NCBI RefSeq assembly: GCF_950295315.1
Contig: NC_080172.1
Location: 80,929,118 to 80,993,117, forward strand
Source of the DNA: Erinaceus europaeus
Taxonomy: Eukaryota; Chordata; Mammalia; Eulipotyphla; Erinaceidae
Length of the DNA stretch: 64,000 bases
Reading direction: 5' to 3'
Shown here: positions 44,990 to 56,600 of the stretch, piece after piece
Numbering within the stretch: the first letter of the stretch is position 1
How the letters are laid out: each line of letters starts with the position of its first letter
Position numbers and translations under genes: made by a program
Notes under the pieces: generated by a model
What the model saw: the letters and a program-made list of their open reading frames with translations, nothing else
The model's database searches: none
Told to the model about the DNA's origin: nothing

Positions 44990-45247
44990 AGTTGGGTGGT
45001 AGCACAGCGGGTTAAGCGCAGGTGGCGCAAAGCCAAGGATCCTGTGCAAGGATCCCATTCAAGCCCTGGCTCCCCACCTGCAGGGGAGTCGCTTCACAGG
45101 CGGTGATGCAGGTTTGCAGGTGTCTTATCTTTCTCTTCCCCTCTCTGTCTTCCCCTCCCTTCTCGATTTCTGTCTGTCCTATCCAATAACAATGACAGCA
45201 ATAACAACAACAATAATAACTACAAAAAAAAAAAAAAAAAAACCAAA
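44990..45247 (+). mobile_element. SINE type 1 with 13-bp TSD
   Basis: The head is 'aggagttgggtggtagcaca' with 'gcagcgggttaagcgcaggt'-like boxes in the 44997-45025 region. The body is complete and the CAA/AAT linker ends in an 18-A tail. The exact TSD 'gaaattggagcag' lies at 44955-44967 and 45248-45260; about 20 A-rich bases separate the left TSD from the head. Confidence 0.9.
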
Positions 45248-45285
45248 GAAATTGGAGCAGATAGTTGGCCTTAAAAGTGATATCA

Positions 45286-45766
45286 AGAATAAGAGACCAA
45301 ATTTGGAAATTAGCTACCATGTCAGTTCTCACTCACTGTCCAAGACACCAGTCTAAACGCAGTGTATTTCATCTGTATAACCTGTGAAGTTGTGAAGTTT
45401 ACAACCTGTTTTGCACATCTTAGTAAAAAAAAAAAAAAAAAAAGGAGGGGGAGGGGAACTTTGTACTTCTGATTGGTCAGATAAATTGCATTCTGTATGA
45501 TCTCTACCCTTTAGCAAAACTTTGATGGACATCATTGTTACTTATGAGAAACCAAAAAGGAGGAAGGCCTGTAAAGATATGGGGTATGTAATAAGGCCAC
45601 CTATTTCTTAAGAAGATGCTGGGTCCATAATCCCAGAACATTAAAGAATAGAAAAGCTATCAGGAGAGGAGATGGGATATGGAGTTCTGGTGGTGGGAAC
45701 TGTGTGGAGCTGTAACCCTCTTATACTATGGTCTTGTCAGTGTTTCCAATTTATAAATAATTAAAA
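45286..45766 (+). mobile_element. L1 3' end with an unexplained 5' extension
   Basis: 45614-45766 is the last 0.15 kb of a type B L1 3' UTR with an A tail. The 11-bp sequence 'gtgatatcaag' immediately after the tail (45771-45781) also occurs at 45275-45285. If this is the TSD, the insertion includes 45286-45613, which is not L1 sequence that I recognise and which contains its own A run (45425-45444). Confidence 0.55.
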
Positions 45767-45781
45767 AAAAAAGTGATATCA

Positions 45782-46423
45782 AGGGGGGCAAGTGGTGGCA
45801 CATTTAGTTGAGCACACATGTTACAATGTGCAACGTCCTGTGTTTGAACCCCCAGTCCCCATCTGCAGGGGCCAAGCTTTGGAAGTGGTGTAACAGGGCT
45901 GCAGTTGTTTTTCTCCCTTTCTTCTCTTTTTCTTTTTTTTCTTTTCTTTTCGTTTCGTTTCGTCTCGTTTCGTTTCTTTTCTTTTCTTTCTTTCTTTTTT
46001 CTTTTTTTTGGCCTCCAGGATTGTCACTGGGGCTTGGTGCCTGCACTATGAATCCACTGCTCCTGAAGGCCATTTTTCCCCACTCTGTTGCTCTTGTTGT
46101 ATTTAATGTTATTGTTGCCATTGATGTCGTTGTTGCATAGGACAGAGAGAAATCAAGAGATTAAGGGAAGACAGAGAGGGGGAGAGAAAGATAGATACCT
46201 GCATACCTGCTTCACTGCTTATGAAGCTACCACCCCTGCAGGTGGGGAGCCGGGGGCTAGAACCAGCAACCTTATGCCTGCCTGTCCTTGTGTTTTGCGC
46301 CATATGTGCTTAACCCACTGTGCTTCCACCAGGCCCTGTCTCTCTCCCTTTCTATTTCCCCCTTCCTTCTTGACTTCTGGTTGTATCTACCCAATAAATA
46401 AAAATAATTTAAAAAAAGAAAAA
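45782..46423 (+). mobile_element. SINE type 2, split by a minus-strand SINE
   Basis: The left part is head and start of body (45784-45922); the right part is body and tail (46343-46420, 'ttgacttctggttgtatcta'). The segment between is an inserted type 1 SINE. A diverged third copy of 'tgatatcaag' follows the tail (46426-46435). Confidence 0.82.
45923..46342 (-). mobile_element. SINE type 1, long form, with 85-bp GAAAC/GAAA tail
   Basis: An 11-bp TSD, 'tctccctttct', lies at 45912-45922 and 46343-46353. The minus-strand copy is complete (head near 46260-46336, extension at 46008-46080). Its tail is a long (GAAA)n/(GAAAC)n array at 45923-46008. Confidence 0.88.
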
Positions 46424-46449
46424 GAAATGATATTAAGACTTTACATAGA

Positions 46450-46560
46450 TACCATTCAGAGGCATAGAGGACAGGACTTGCATGAGAGAGATCCCAGGTT
46501 CAATCCCAGGTACCATAAAAAACCAGAGCTAGGTGGTGCTCTGGTCAAAAAGCAATAAAC
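46450..46560 (+). mobile_element. old SINE type 3
   Basis: 'gatcccaggttcaatcccag' and 'gagctaggtggtgctctggt' are recognisable. The head is diverged. Confidence 0.65.
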
Positions 46561-48887
46561 ATCAAAAAATAATTTCATAAAATACTTAGAAATATTTTTG
46601 CTGCATAATTATCTTGAAACTTATCGGTTGGCCATAACTAGACATTGATTAGCTCTAGATGTTTACGGTCATAAGAAAAGGCAGAATTACTGTAAAAGAG
46701 TGCAGTCTGCTGTAGGTTAACCTGCAAAGGTAAAGCTCGATCTGTCTTTTAAATTGAAATAAAGAGCACATTTGTAGTGAATGTTATGGTGTTTGTTCAC
46801 CTGGCAATGTTTATCCTGTAATTGAGTTTTTCAGTTCTTTTCTATTTTTTAAATATGTAAAAATCACTGAAATATATACCAAAACTTCATTTTTCTTTAT
46901 TTGTAAGTAATTTTATTTCAATAGATATAGGTCAAAAATGTGTAATTTTGTGGTTTTTTTTTTTTTGTTGTTGTTACTTTAACTTTTTTCATACCACCAC
47001 TTAGCCTTGTAGAATTGTTTTGATTAGAGTGATGTCTTTGAGAGGGTTTGCAATGCCTCATGGCATGTGCAGGCAGTCAGGCAGTTTCCTTTTGTTTTTT
47101 TTGTTTTGTTTTGTTTTAATCTGGCCAAGGACATCAACATATTATGTCAATAAACACACAGAAATTTATGGTCTCGGTTGAGCACATTTCTTTCTCTATA
47201 GAGAGGCAGAACTAAAAATAATATTTTGCACATTTATACATGAAAATGCCTCAGGATTTGTCATTAGCTTACATTATACATGTTCTTTTGAATGTGTAGT
47301 TTTTAATGAAGAGGAAATTTAAATTGGGTTTAATATTTATTGATTAATGACCATGTGCTAGTTTAATTTTAATCCCTCAGTTTTTCAGTGGGCAAAGCTG
47401 TGATTATATTTAGCACATGAAGCTTAAGTTACTTATTACCCCTTCTGTTGAATTTTTATTTTTTATCAATGATATAGTACCGTTGTGTCCATTAAAAGTA
47501 AAATTTTAAATCTACTTCAAAGAGATAGTATAAACATGTATTAGATACCTTTGTCAAATGTTATAAAGATTGTAAAAAAAAAAAAGGTTGTTAAAAAAAG
47601 AAAGGTTTCAAGAGAAAAATAGATTTTTAATGAAAGCCACTTGTCAGGTTATCTGATATTGCTTTGGTATAAAATATTGTGATAAAGACAGTTAATTAGT
47701 TATATGGGATCTATCTAGATTTATTTATTGAATGATTAACTTGATACTAAGCAATAACTCTCCAAATTCCAACATAAAGTTGTAGTACTAAACCTGGTAT
47801 AGAAGTATTCATTTTAGCTCATTAAAGAAAACAGATTTCAAAATGTGGTTCTGCTTTTTGTTCAGAGAATGGTTTAATTAGTTTCCCAAACAATTTTTCT
47901 TTTCTTTCTTCTTCTTCTTTTTTTTTTTTGAATCCATTACTCTGTTGTCTCTATTACTCATAGATGAGTTTGCTTTATTCAGTGACAAAGGTAGGAGCTA
48001 AACTAATCTTAGTTGTTGTCCACAACTTATGAAGAGATAATCCAACTCATGGGAAATGAGGTACTTGAGGTATTTGATGAATAGAAAGTATTTCCCTGCC
48101 AGCATGGATTCAGCTTCAAATATGTCTCATACTGATCTCTGTACTGCTGCTATATGCCACGTTGATCCATGCTGGAATAATTGTGAAGAGTTTCTAGATT
48201 TCGTTTACTGTAACAAAAAACACCCTGGAATCACTTTGCCTGTGGTTTATTGTGGAAAATGTTGGCCTGAGCATTTTGAGCTTATCACCTTGGATAAAGT
48301 GTGTAATTTATTTGGTACTGTGTCCTGTGACTTGAAAAGTAAATTGCTATAGGGAGGGGGAGTATAGACAGTGATCAGAATTATAAAAAAGGAAAAGGAT
48401 TTCTTTAGCAGGAAGAATTCTAACTTAATTTTTGTGTCTTGTTTTTTTTAGGTAAATTTGGTTCAAGACTACACGTTTTAGAAGTACAATTTCTCTTCTC
48501 TTTGAAATCTGTTACCCCACCTCACCTCCCCACCAAAACATCAATATCTCTCCACCAAAGTCTTTTGAATCCTCTCTATCCTTGTTACTCTCTTTCTCCT
48601 GTACCCTGTGCAAACCTCAATTCTACAATCTGAAACCAATAAATTGTGTTCATTTGACTTTGCCTGTGGCCTTCCTTTGTTTCTCTATTATTCCACATGG
48701 GTAGAATATTCAACATTTTACTTTTAATACTCATTGTAATATTTTACCTTTAATATGTCTTATAAGGTTAATTCAAGTTTAAATATCTGAAAAACACTTC
48801 ATCACTCCTTTAAACCTTATTGAAAACCTAGATGGGTAGAGTATTCTTGGGTGGATATCTTTTCCATTCAAAACTTCAAAAATGCTC
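46561..48887. other. 2.3-kb repeat-poor stretch
   Basis: No young SINE, L1 or LTR is visible. A 98-codon ORF at 48056-48352 has no recognised domain or clear splice context. This is the best place in the right half to look for conserved non-coding sequence. Confidence 0.4.
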
Positions 48888-48920
48888 TGTAGTCTTTTTT
48901 TTTTTTTTGTAGTCTTTTTT

Positions 48921-48962
48921 AATATGTACACTCAGCCAGGTGTACCACCACCTGGTTCCCCC
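48921..48962 (-). mobile_element. head-only SINE type 2 fragment
   Basis: The minus strand reads 'gggggaaccaggtggtggta' followed by 'cacctggctgagtgtacata' and then stops. No SINE body follows. A 13-bp direct repeat 'tgtagtctttttt' (48888-48900 and 48908-48920) lies next to it, but TSDs are not clear. Confidence 0.65.
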
Positions 48963-49300
48963 ATCGTCATTTTTAGTCTTTAGAGTTTCAGTTGAGAAAT
49001 CATTAGCTGTTTTTAATAGTCTCTATTATTGTCCATTGTCATTTTCAGTATCATGTGCCTTTGTGGACTTAGGTTTGGATGTATTTATTAATTTTGAAGC
49101 TCTTTCTTTGACCTGAGGGTTTCTTATTTCAATTTGAAGAAATTCTTGGGTAATAATTTCCTCAAGTAAGAATTCTGTCCCCTTCTCTCTCTTTGTCCTG
49201 GCACCACCATATGCACATTTTGATCCTCTTGAAGGTGTCGCATATGCTCTTAAAGTATTGTATTTTAATTTGTGTTAATTTTGTTCCTTGACACTGCTTT
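48963..49300. other. AT-rich stretch, possibly old L1
   Basis: Unassigned. It may be the degraded 3' part of the minus-strand L1 that follows. Confidence 0.3.
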
Positions 49301-50049
49301 TTTTTGTGGGGTGATGGATGATTTGCACTGTTTCCTAGTTCACCAGTTTGACATGTGGCTTCTGTTTTTTTCTGCTGCTGTTCTCTACAGTTTTTTTTTT
49401 TAATCTTTTGTACTACTTACTTTACTAAGCATAGTCACCCTCAGTTCCTTTTTTTTTTCTAATCCAGATGAACACACTCTCATCTTTTTTAAATTGAAGA
49501 ATAGTATTCCATTGAGTATGTACTCCATGACTTTTTTTATCCAGTTATTAGTCAACATGCATTTAGATTGCTTCCACTCTTTGACTATTCTGACTAATAC
49601 AGCAATGAACATAGGGTGCATATGTCCCTCTGGAGTTATGTTTTTATGTCATTTTAATATATGTGTGAAAGATATTGCTAGATCATAAAATACTTCTATT
49701 TTTACTTGTTTTGGAATTTCCCATACTTTTTTTTTTCAGAAGATATTCTTCAGTTTTTATTCTCACCACCAGTCTTACAGGTGTTCTTGTTCTGTTTCTC
49801 CACATTCTCCCCCAACACCTGTTATTTACTGTTTTGTTGAAGTAAGCCATTCTCACAAGTGTGAGGTAGAATGTCAATGTGGGATTAATTTGCGTTACTC
49901 TAATGTTAAATGAAGTGGATCTTTTCTCCATATGTCTGTGGAATATATATCTATCTTCTTTAGAAAATTAGCCATTCAAATCTTTCACCCATATTTTCAT
50001 TATATTATTGATTTTGTTTTGAATTGTATGATTTCCACTTTTTTTCCAA

Positions 50050-50400
50050 ATTACTTTTTTGGAGGGTGAATGGTTTACAGTGCAGTTGTTGATACATGGG
50101 TACAATTTCACTGCCAACCTTGGTGCCTTTTCACCATTCTACACTAGAGTCTCAAGACCTTCTCTACCTCCTCCCTTCTGCACAGAACTATGTGTATTCA
50201 GTTGGGTGCACAACTGCTCTGCTTCCTTAATCTCCCCCCCTCCCCGTCTCAATCCCCAGAGTCCTTTGTTTTGCAGTATACTACATTCAGTCCAAGTTAC
50301 ACTGTGTGTTTCCTTTCTGTTCTTGTTTCATAAGTTCTACCTGTGAATAAGATTATCTAATATTCTCTCTTTTCACTTATCTCACTTAACGTGATTCATT
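50050..50400 (-). mobile_element. L1 3' terminus (type A relative) inside older L1
   Basis: The minus-strand 3' UTR begins near 'ttggagggtgaatggtttac' and continues to 'cacttatctcacttaacg', the start of the ORF2 tail. Confidence 0.65.
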
Positions 50401-50419
50401 TTTAATTTTGTTAGTTTTT

Positions 50420-50604
50420 GTTTTTAGATATTCTTGATTGATTTAGATAGAGACAAAGAGATAGAGAAGAGAGGGAGAGAGATACCTGCAGTACTCTTTA
50501 TCCACTTGTGAAGCTTTGCCTTGCAGGTAGAGTGCCATGAGCTTGAACCTGGGTCCTTTTGTATTGTAATGCATGTCCTCTACCAGCTGTACAATTTGGA
50601 ACCT
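50420..50604 (-). mobile_element. SINE type 2, diverged
   Basis: It contains 'gagagagatacctgcagtac', 'cttgaacctgggtcctttt' and a diverged head near 50580-50604. Confidence 0.8.
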
Positions 50605-50999
50605 CTTTTAAGAAGATTCCGGTTTCTTTCTAGATGGTTGATATCAATTACTTATTAGAAATGTGATAATGAAGATATATTCTTCCAATTATTTTGCTGT
50701 TTATTCAGCCTTCTGTAGTTTGTGTAATATATATCCTTTATTTGATGTAGTCCCATCTATTTAGTTTTTTTTTTAGTTTAATTTGCACATAGGATTGAGT
50801 TTTCAAATGCATCTTTGATTCTAAGGTCATGAAGTATTTCACTGATGTTTTCTTCCACATATTTTATAGTTTCATGTCTAATATCCAGATCTTTTATTTA
50901 TTTTGAGTTAATTTTAATGTATGGTGTTAAGAGGTGTTTTAGTTTTATTTTTCTACATGTGGTTGTCCAATTTTCCTAGCACCATTTATCACTCTTTTT

Positions 51000-51247
51000 C
51001 TTCCTCCTTTTTATTGGGGGGGGGGAATAATGGTTTACAGTAGATACAGTTGTTGATAATGTGAAAAATTGCTAAGGTTTTCTTTGCAAAAGACTCTTTT
51101 CCCCTGTCTAGGTCCTCCTCCACCATCATGTATTAAGACTTGAAAGCCCGCCCATACTCCGAGAGTTATTTACTTTGATGCAATACACCAAAGTCAGTCT
51201 ATGTTCTACTATGTGTTTACTTTTTCTGTTATTATTTCTCAACTTCT
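51000..51247 (-). mobile_element. 3' UTR of the older L1 that received the long L1
   Basis: A minus-strand type A-like L1 3' terminus. Its sequence continues at 59757 beyond the long L1 insertion, with the 14-bp TSD as the seam. Confidence 0.75.
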
Positions 51248-53694
51248 TTTTTTCTTTTTTTTATTTATAAAAAGGAAACTTTGACAAAACAATAGGTTAA
51301 GAGGAGTACAACTCCACACAGTTCCCACCAGAATCAATATCCCATCCCCTCCCCTGATAGCTTCCCTATTCTTTATCCCTCTGGGAGTATGGAGCCAAGG
51401 TCATTGTGGGATGCAGAAAGTGGAAGGTTTGGCTTCTTTAATTGCTTCCCCACTGAACATGGACATTGACAGGTAGTAGATCCACACTCCCATCCTGCCC
51501 CTCTCTTTCCCTAGTAGGGTGGGACTCAGGGAAAGCAGAGCTCCAGGACACATTGGTGGGGTTGTCAGTCAGGGGAAGACTGGTTGGCATCATGCTGGCA
51601 TCTGGAACCTGGTGGCTGAAAAAAGAGTTAACATACAAAGCCAAACAAATTGTTGACCAATCATGGACCTAAAGGCTGGAATAGAGTAGATGAAGAGTTT
51701 GGGGGGGGGGTCCATTTTGTAGATAGCTAGTAGGTGTATTTTAGTTATATTCCAAAGGACTTACAACTCTACTAGTTCTTTTTTTTTTTTTTCTTTCTTG
51801 TTTTTTCCCTGAGCCTGAAATCTGATATGCCGGTGGATCCAAGTTATTGTTTGGAAACATGATGTCATGGCTGGAAAAGGACCAGAAAGCTGGATTAGGG
51901 AAAAGAGTAGCTCCTTAATATGGAAAAGAAGTATAAATATTACTGACTACAAACCCCATGGATTTAATTTGGTCTGTGGCCCATATTCAGTTTAGGAGCC
52001 TATGTGACCTCTGTATCCCTGTAGATCTGAGCTCACATTCTGTGGTCATGAGTAGGAACATTCCAAGCTGGCCCAATATCAACCCATCTTCCTCAGGTGT
52101 AGCACAGAGTATGTTGTCCATCCTCCTTTCAGAGGATAGAACATTCTCTACTGTTGTTGATCCAAGTTGAGGGCAAGGTCCTATGGGGGGTCCACAAAGG
52201 GGTCTCTTTTGTTGTTCCTATTAGAGATGACTGGTAAACATGGAATGAGGAAGTTATTTGAGATCTAGGCCCATCATGTCCGTTTGGGAATCTCAGAGCT
52301 CCCCAAATAGGGCTCCAGCTGATGGGGTGGCCTGATAGTGACTAAAGAGTCATCGTTAAAGTATGCCAGTTTCTTGCCCTTATTCAGCTTTTTCAGTCCT
52401 TGCTTTGCTAAGATTAGCTTTGGAGTAAGAGAAGTGTAATAGAAAGTAGGTGAGGAGGGTATCTAAGTCTAATTAGATACTATTTCATTAGGAACTTTAT
52501 ACTGTCTCACTGCAGACTATTGTGTACTTTTGCTTTCAGGTATATATTTTGCCCTAATTTATGGAAACATGTGAACATATGCCCTATTTCACGGAACCCA
52601 GTCTATATCTAGGTTTGGGGACTTTGTTAAAAAGTGAACCACAGGGAGTCAGGCGGTAGTGCAGCGAGTTAAGCGCAGGTGGCGCAAAGCACAAGGACCA
52701 GCGGAAGAATCCCGGTTCAAGACCCCGGCTCCCCACCTGCAGGGGAGTCGCTTCACAGGCAGTGAAGCAGGTCTGCAGGTGTCTGTCTTTCTCTCTCCCT
52801 CTGTCTTCCCCTCCTCTCTCCATTTCTCTCTGATCTATCCAACAACGACAACAACAATATTAACTACAACAAAAAAAACAAGGGCAACAAAGGGAATAAA
52901 CAAATATTTTTTAAAAAAGTGAACCACCTGGAATGGAATTAGAGAATACTATTAAAGAAAAGGTCTCACTTAAGTAATGAGGCTGAAGGGTTGGCATTCT
53001 ATGCCTGACGTCTCTGGACACACTCTAAAGTGAAGCATGCTTAGGTGGTACTCGTTGCATTTATTAGGTTGGGATCAGCAGATGCAATATCATTAGGTAT
53101 TAATTGAGAGAAGCATGCAGGGAAGTGAGCCCCACCCTAGAGGTTTCAGAACTGGGGGAAATATAGGCTCTATAGAGGAAGCAGGAGGTACCTACTGTCT
53201 TAGGGTTAAGAAGACAATAGATAGTTACTGCTATAATCACATTATTTGGCTATTGGGTTAACTGCGAAAAATCCCTTTGTTAGGATTTGCTGTATCATAC
53301 ACAATATCACCATAATCTATGTCCTTTGAAATTATTTGTATATAGCTGTGCCACTGTTTGCGTCTGTTCTCCCAGGTCTAGGCTTTTAAGAGAGTCAACA
53401 TATCACTCAGTCTAAGTATTAAAAAGACTCAGTTTATGCATTAAAAAGTTTGAGACATACAATTTCCCCCTCTCGTATTAATTAAATAATTATTTATGTG
53501 ACTACAAATTAATAGGACTGTACATAAATACCATTCCTGTCAACAAAAGACTGTGTCCCATCCCATTCCCCCACCCCCAGCCCCAGAAAGCTGAACATCC
53601 ACCCTCACCCTCACCATAGGGTTTTTACTTTGGTGCCTTACTCCAAATTCAGTCAAATCCTGCTTTGAGTTTCCCTTTCTGTTCTTTCTCAACT
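51248..53694 (-). other. long L1 3' UTR (type B)
   Basis: About 2.16 kb remain after removing the SINE and its duplicated target. Sequence order matches the copies at 7454-8794 and 38756-42005. A pyrimidine tract plus CAG (minus strand, ending at 51616) precedes the segment used as the downstream side of the deletion in the element at 3616-4088. Confidence 0.85.
52643..52913 (+). mobile_element. SINE type 1 with exact 14-bp TSD
   Basis: The exact TSD 'aaaaagtgaaccac' lies at 52629-52642 and 52914-52927. It is a very well-preserved copy: head 'agggagtcaggcggtagtgc', boxes, 'ctccccacctgcaggggag', CAA-rich linker. It is inserted in the L1 3' UTR and so is younger than that L1. Confidence 0.96.
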
Positions 53695-56600
53695 TCAGTT
53701 TATGAATGGGATCATCCCATACTCGTCTTTGTCTTTCTGATTTAGCTCACTTAACGTAATTCCTTCTAGCTCCATAGAAGATAGGTCAGAGAATGTGGGT
53801 TCATTGTTCTTAATAGCTGCGTGGTATTCCATTGTGTATATATACAACAACTTTCTCAGCCACTCTTCTGTTGTGGGCACCTGTGTTGCTTCCAGGTTTT
53901 AGCTATTATGAATTGTGCTGCAATGAACATAGGTGTACACATATCTTTTTGGTTGGTTGTTATGAAGTCCTTAAGGTAAGTCCCCAGGAGAGGAATTACT
54001 GGGTCATATGCAAGGTCTATATCTAGCCACGTGAGAGTTATCCAGACTGTTCTCCACAGAGATTGGACCAGTTTGCATTCCCACCAGTAGTACAGGAGGG
54101 TTCCTCTGTCCCCACAGCCTCTCCAGCATTTGCTGCTGCTGTCCTTTTTGATGTATGCCATTCTCACAGGGGTGAGGTGGTATCTCAGTGTTGTCTTTAT
54201 TGCATTTCTCTGACAATCAGTGACCTGGAGCAATTTTTTTGTGTTTGTTAGTCTTTTGGATCTCTTCTGTAGTGAATGTTCTGTTCATATCCTCTGCCCA
54301 TTTTGGGTGGGGTCATTTTCTTTTTTGTTGCTAAGTTTGCTGAGCTCTTTGTATATTTTGGTTATAAGCCTCTTGTCTGATGTATGACATGTGAAGATCT
54401 TCTCCCATTCTGTGAAGGGTCTCTTTGTTTACGTGATAGTTTCTTTGGCTCTGCAGAAGATTTTCAATTTGATGTAGTCCTACTGATTTTTTTCTACTTT
54501 ATTTTTCCTTGAAATTAGGTCTATTTTGTCAAAGATGTCCTTGAGGTTTAGGTGGGAAAGTGTTCCACCAATGTTTTCCTCTAGTATTTGATAGTTTCTA
54601 AGTATTTGATAGTTTCAGGTCCTTCATCCATTTGGAGTTGACTTTTGTTTCTAGTGATATAAAGAGGTTCAGTTTCATTCTTCTGCATGTTTCAACCCAG
54701 TTTTCCCACCACTATTTATTGAAGAGAGCCTCCTTTCTCCATTTAGTACTTTAGGCTCCCTTATCAAAGAGTAGATGCCCATAGGTGTGGGGGTTTAGTT
54801 CTGGGCTTTCAATTCTGTTCCACTGGTCTGTGTTCCTATATTTGTTCCAGTACCAGGCTGTTTTGATGATGATGGTCTTATAATGTAGTTTGAGATCTGG
54901 GAGTGTGATGCCCTCATTTCTGTTTCTTTTCCTCATGATTGTTTTGGCAATTCTAGGTGTTTTCTGGTTCCAAATAAATGATTGTAGTTTTTGTTCTATT
55001 CTCTTAAATAAGCTTGGTGGAACTTTGATGGGTATCATGTGAAACTTCTATGTGGTTCTAGTGAGAATATTCATTTTGATGATATGAATTCTTCCAATCC
55101 ATGTGCATAGGATGTCTTACCATTTCTTGGTATCATTTTCTATTTCCTTGAATAGTGACTCATAGTTTTCAGTATACAAGTCTTTCACTTTTTTGGTCAG
55201 CTTTATTCCTAGGTATTTTATTGATTTTTCTGCAACAGTGAATGGGAGTGATTTCTGGATGTCTTCTTCTTCAGATTTAGTGTTTGTATAAAGAAAGCCA
55301 CTGATATTATAGCCTGACACCTTGCTATATTGCCTAATAACTTCCAGTAGTTTTCTACTGTATTCTTTAGGTTTTTCTATGAATACTATCACATCATCTG
55401 CAAATAGTGAGAGCTTAACTTGTTTCTTTCCAATCTGTATTCTTTTGATTTCTTTCTCTTGACTGGTTTCTATGGCAAGAACTTTCAATACTATGTTGAA
55501 GAGTAATTGTGACAATGGACAACCCTGTCTAGTCCCCAATCTGAAGGGGAATGCTTTCAGCTTCTGCCCATTGAATATGATGTTGGCTATAGGTTTGCTG
55601 TATATGGACTTCATTATCTTGAGGAATTTCCCATCTATTCACATTTTTTCGTAGTGTTTTGAACATGGATGGGTGTTGGATTTTTTTCAAAGGCTTTCTC
55701 TGCATCTATTGAAATAATTGTTTGGTTTTGTTTTTGTTTTTATTGATGTGGTGAATGTCATTGATTGACTTATGTATGTTGAACTAGCCTTGCATTCCTG
55801 GGATAAATCCTACTTGGTCGTGATGAACAATCTTTTTGATATACTGTTGTATTCGTTGGCCTTCTTGTTTAATATTTTGGCATCTATGTTCATCAGAGAT
55901 TTTGGTTTGTAGTTTTCCTTTTTTGTTGTGTCCCTATCTGCTTTTGGTATCAGGGTGATGTTGGTTTCATAGAAGGTGGAAAAGAGTGTTCCTGTTTCTT
56001 AGATCTTGTGGAAGAACTTTAGATGTATAGATATTAGCTTTTTCCTGAATGTTTTGTAGAATTCATTTGTAAAGCCATCTTGCTCAGGACATTTGTTGTT
56101 GGGAAGACACTTAATAACTGTTACGATTTCTTTGTCTGTGATTGGTGCATTTAAGTTTTGTAGTTCTTCCCTGGTTCAGTTTTGGAAGGGCATATGTTTC
56201 TAGGAATTCTTCCATTTCTTCCAGATTATCTAGCTTGGTGGTGTATAGTTCTTTGTAGAAGTTTTGCATAAGTTTCTGGATTTCTGTGGTGTCAGTTGTG
56301 ATATCGCCTCTATCATTCACAAATTCTATTAATTTGATTCATCTCCTCCCTCCCCCCCTTTTTTTAGTGAATTTGGCTAGGGGGTTGTCAATCTTGTTTA
56401 ATATTTCAAAGAACTAACATTTTCCTTCATTGATATTTTGTATGGTTCTCTTATTTTCGATGTTGTTATTTCTTTTCTAATCTTGGTGATTTCCTTCCTT
56501 CTGGTTGCTTTAGGGTTCCTTTTTCCTCTTACTCTAAGTCCTTGAGGTATGCAGTAAGGTCATTTATTTGAGCTTTTTCTAATGTGTGATTGTATGGCTG

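Larger units (their letters stand above)
49301..50990 (-). mobile_element. old minus-strand L1, ORF2 C-terminal region, interrupted
   Basis: The minus strand encodes diverged ORF2p C-terminal motifs ('LVRMAYFNKTVNNRCWGR' at about 49860-49800, 'MEYILNGILFF' near 49520). Further ORF2 DNA lies at 50620-50990. The interval 50050-50604 contains a different L1 3' end and a SINE, both later insertions. Confidence 0.7.

Noticed and set aside
48056..48352. 98-codon plus-strand ORF in single-copy DNA, Cys-rich
   Set aside because: No recognisable domain, no convincing splice sites and no conserved neighbours. ORFs of this size arise by chance in DNA of this length.
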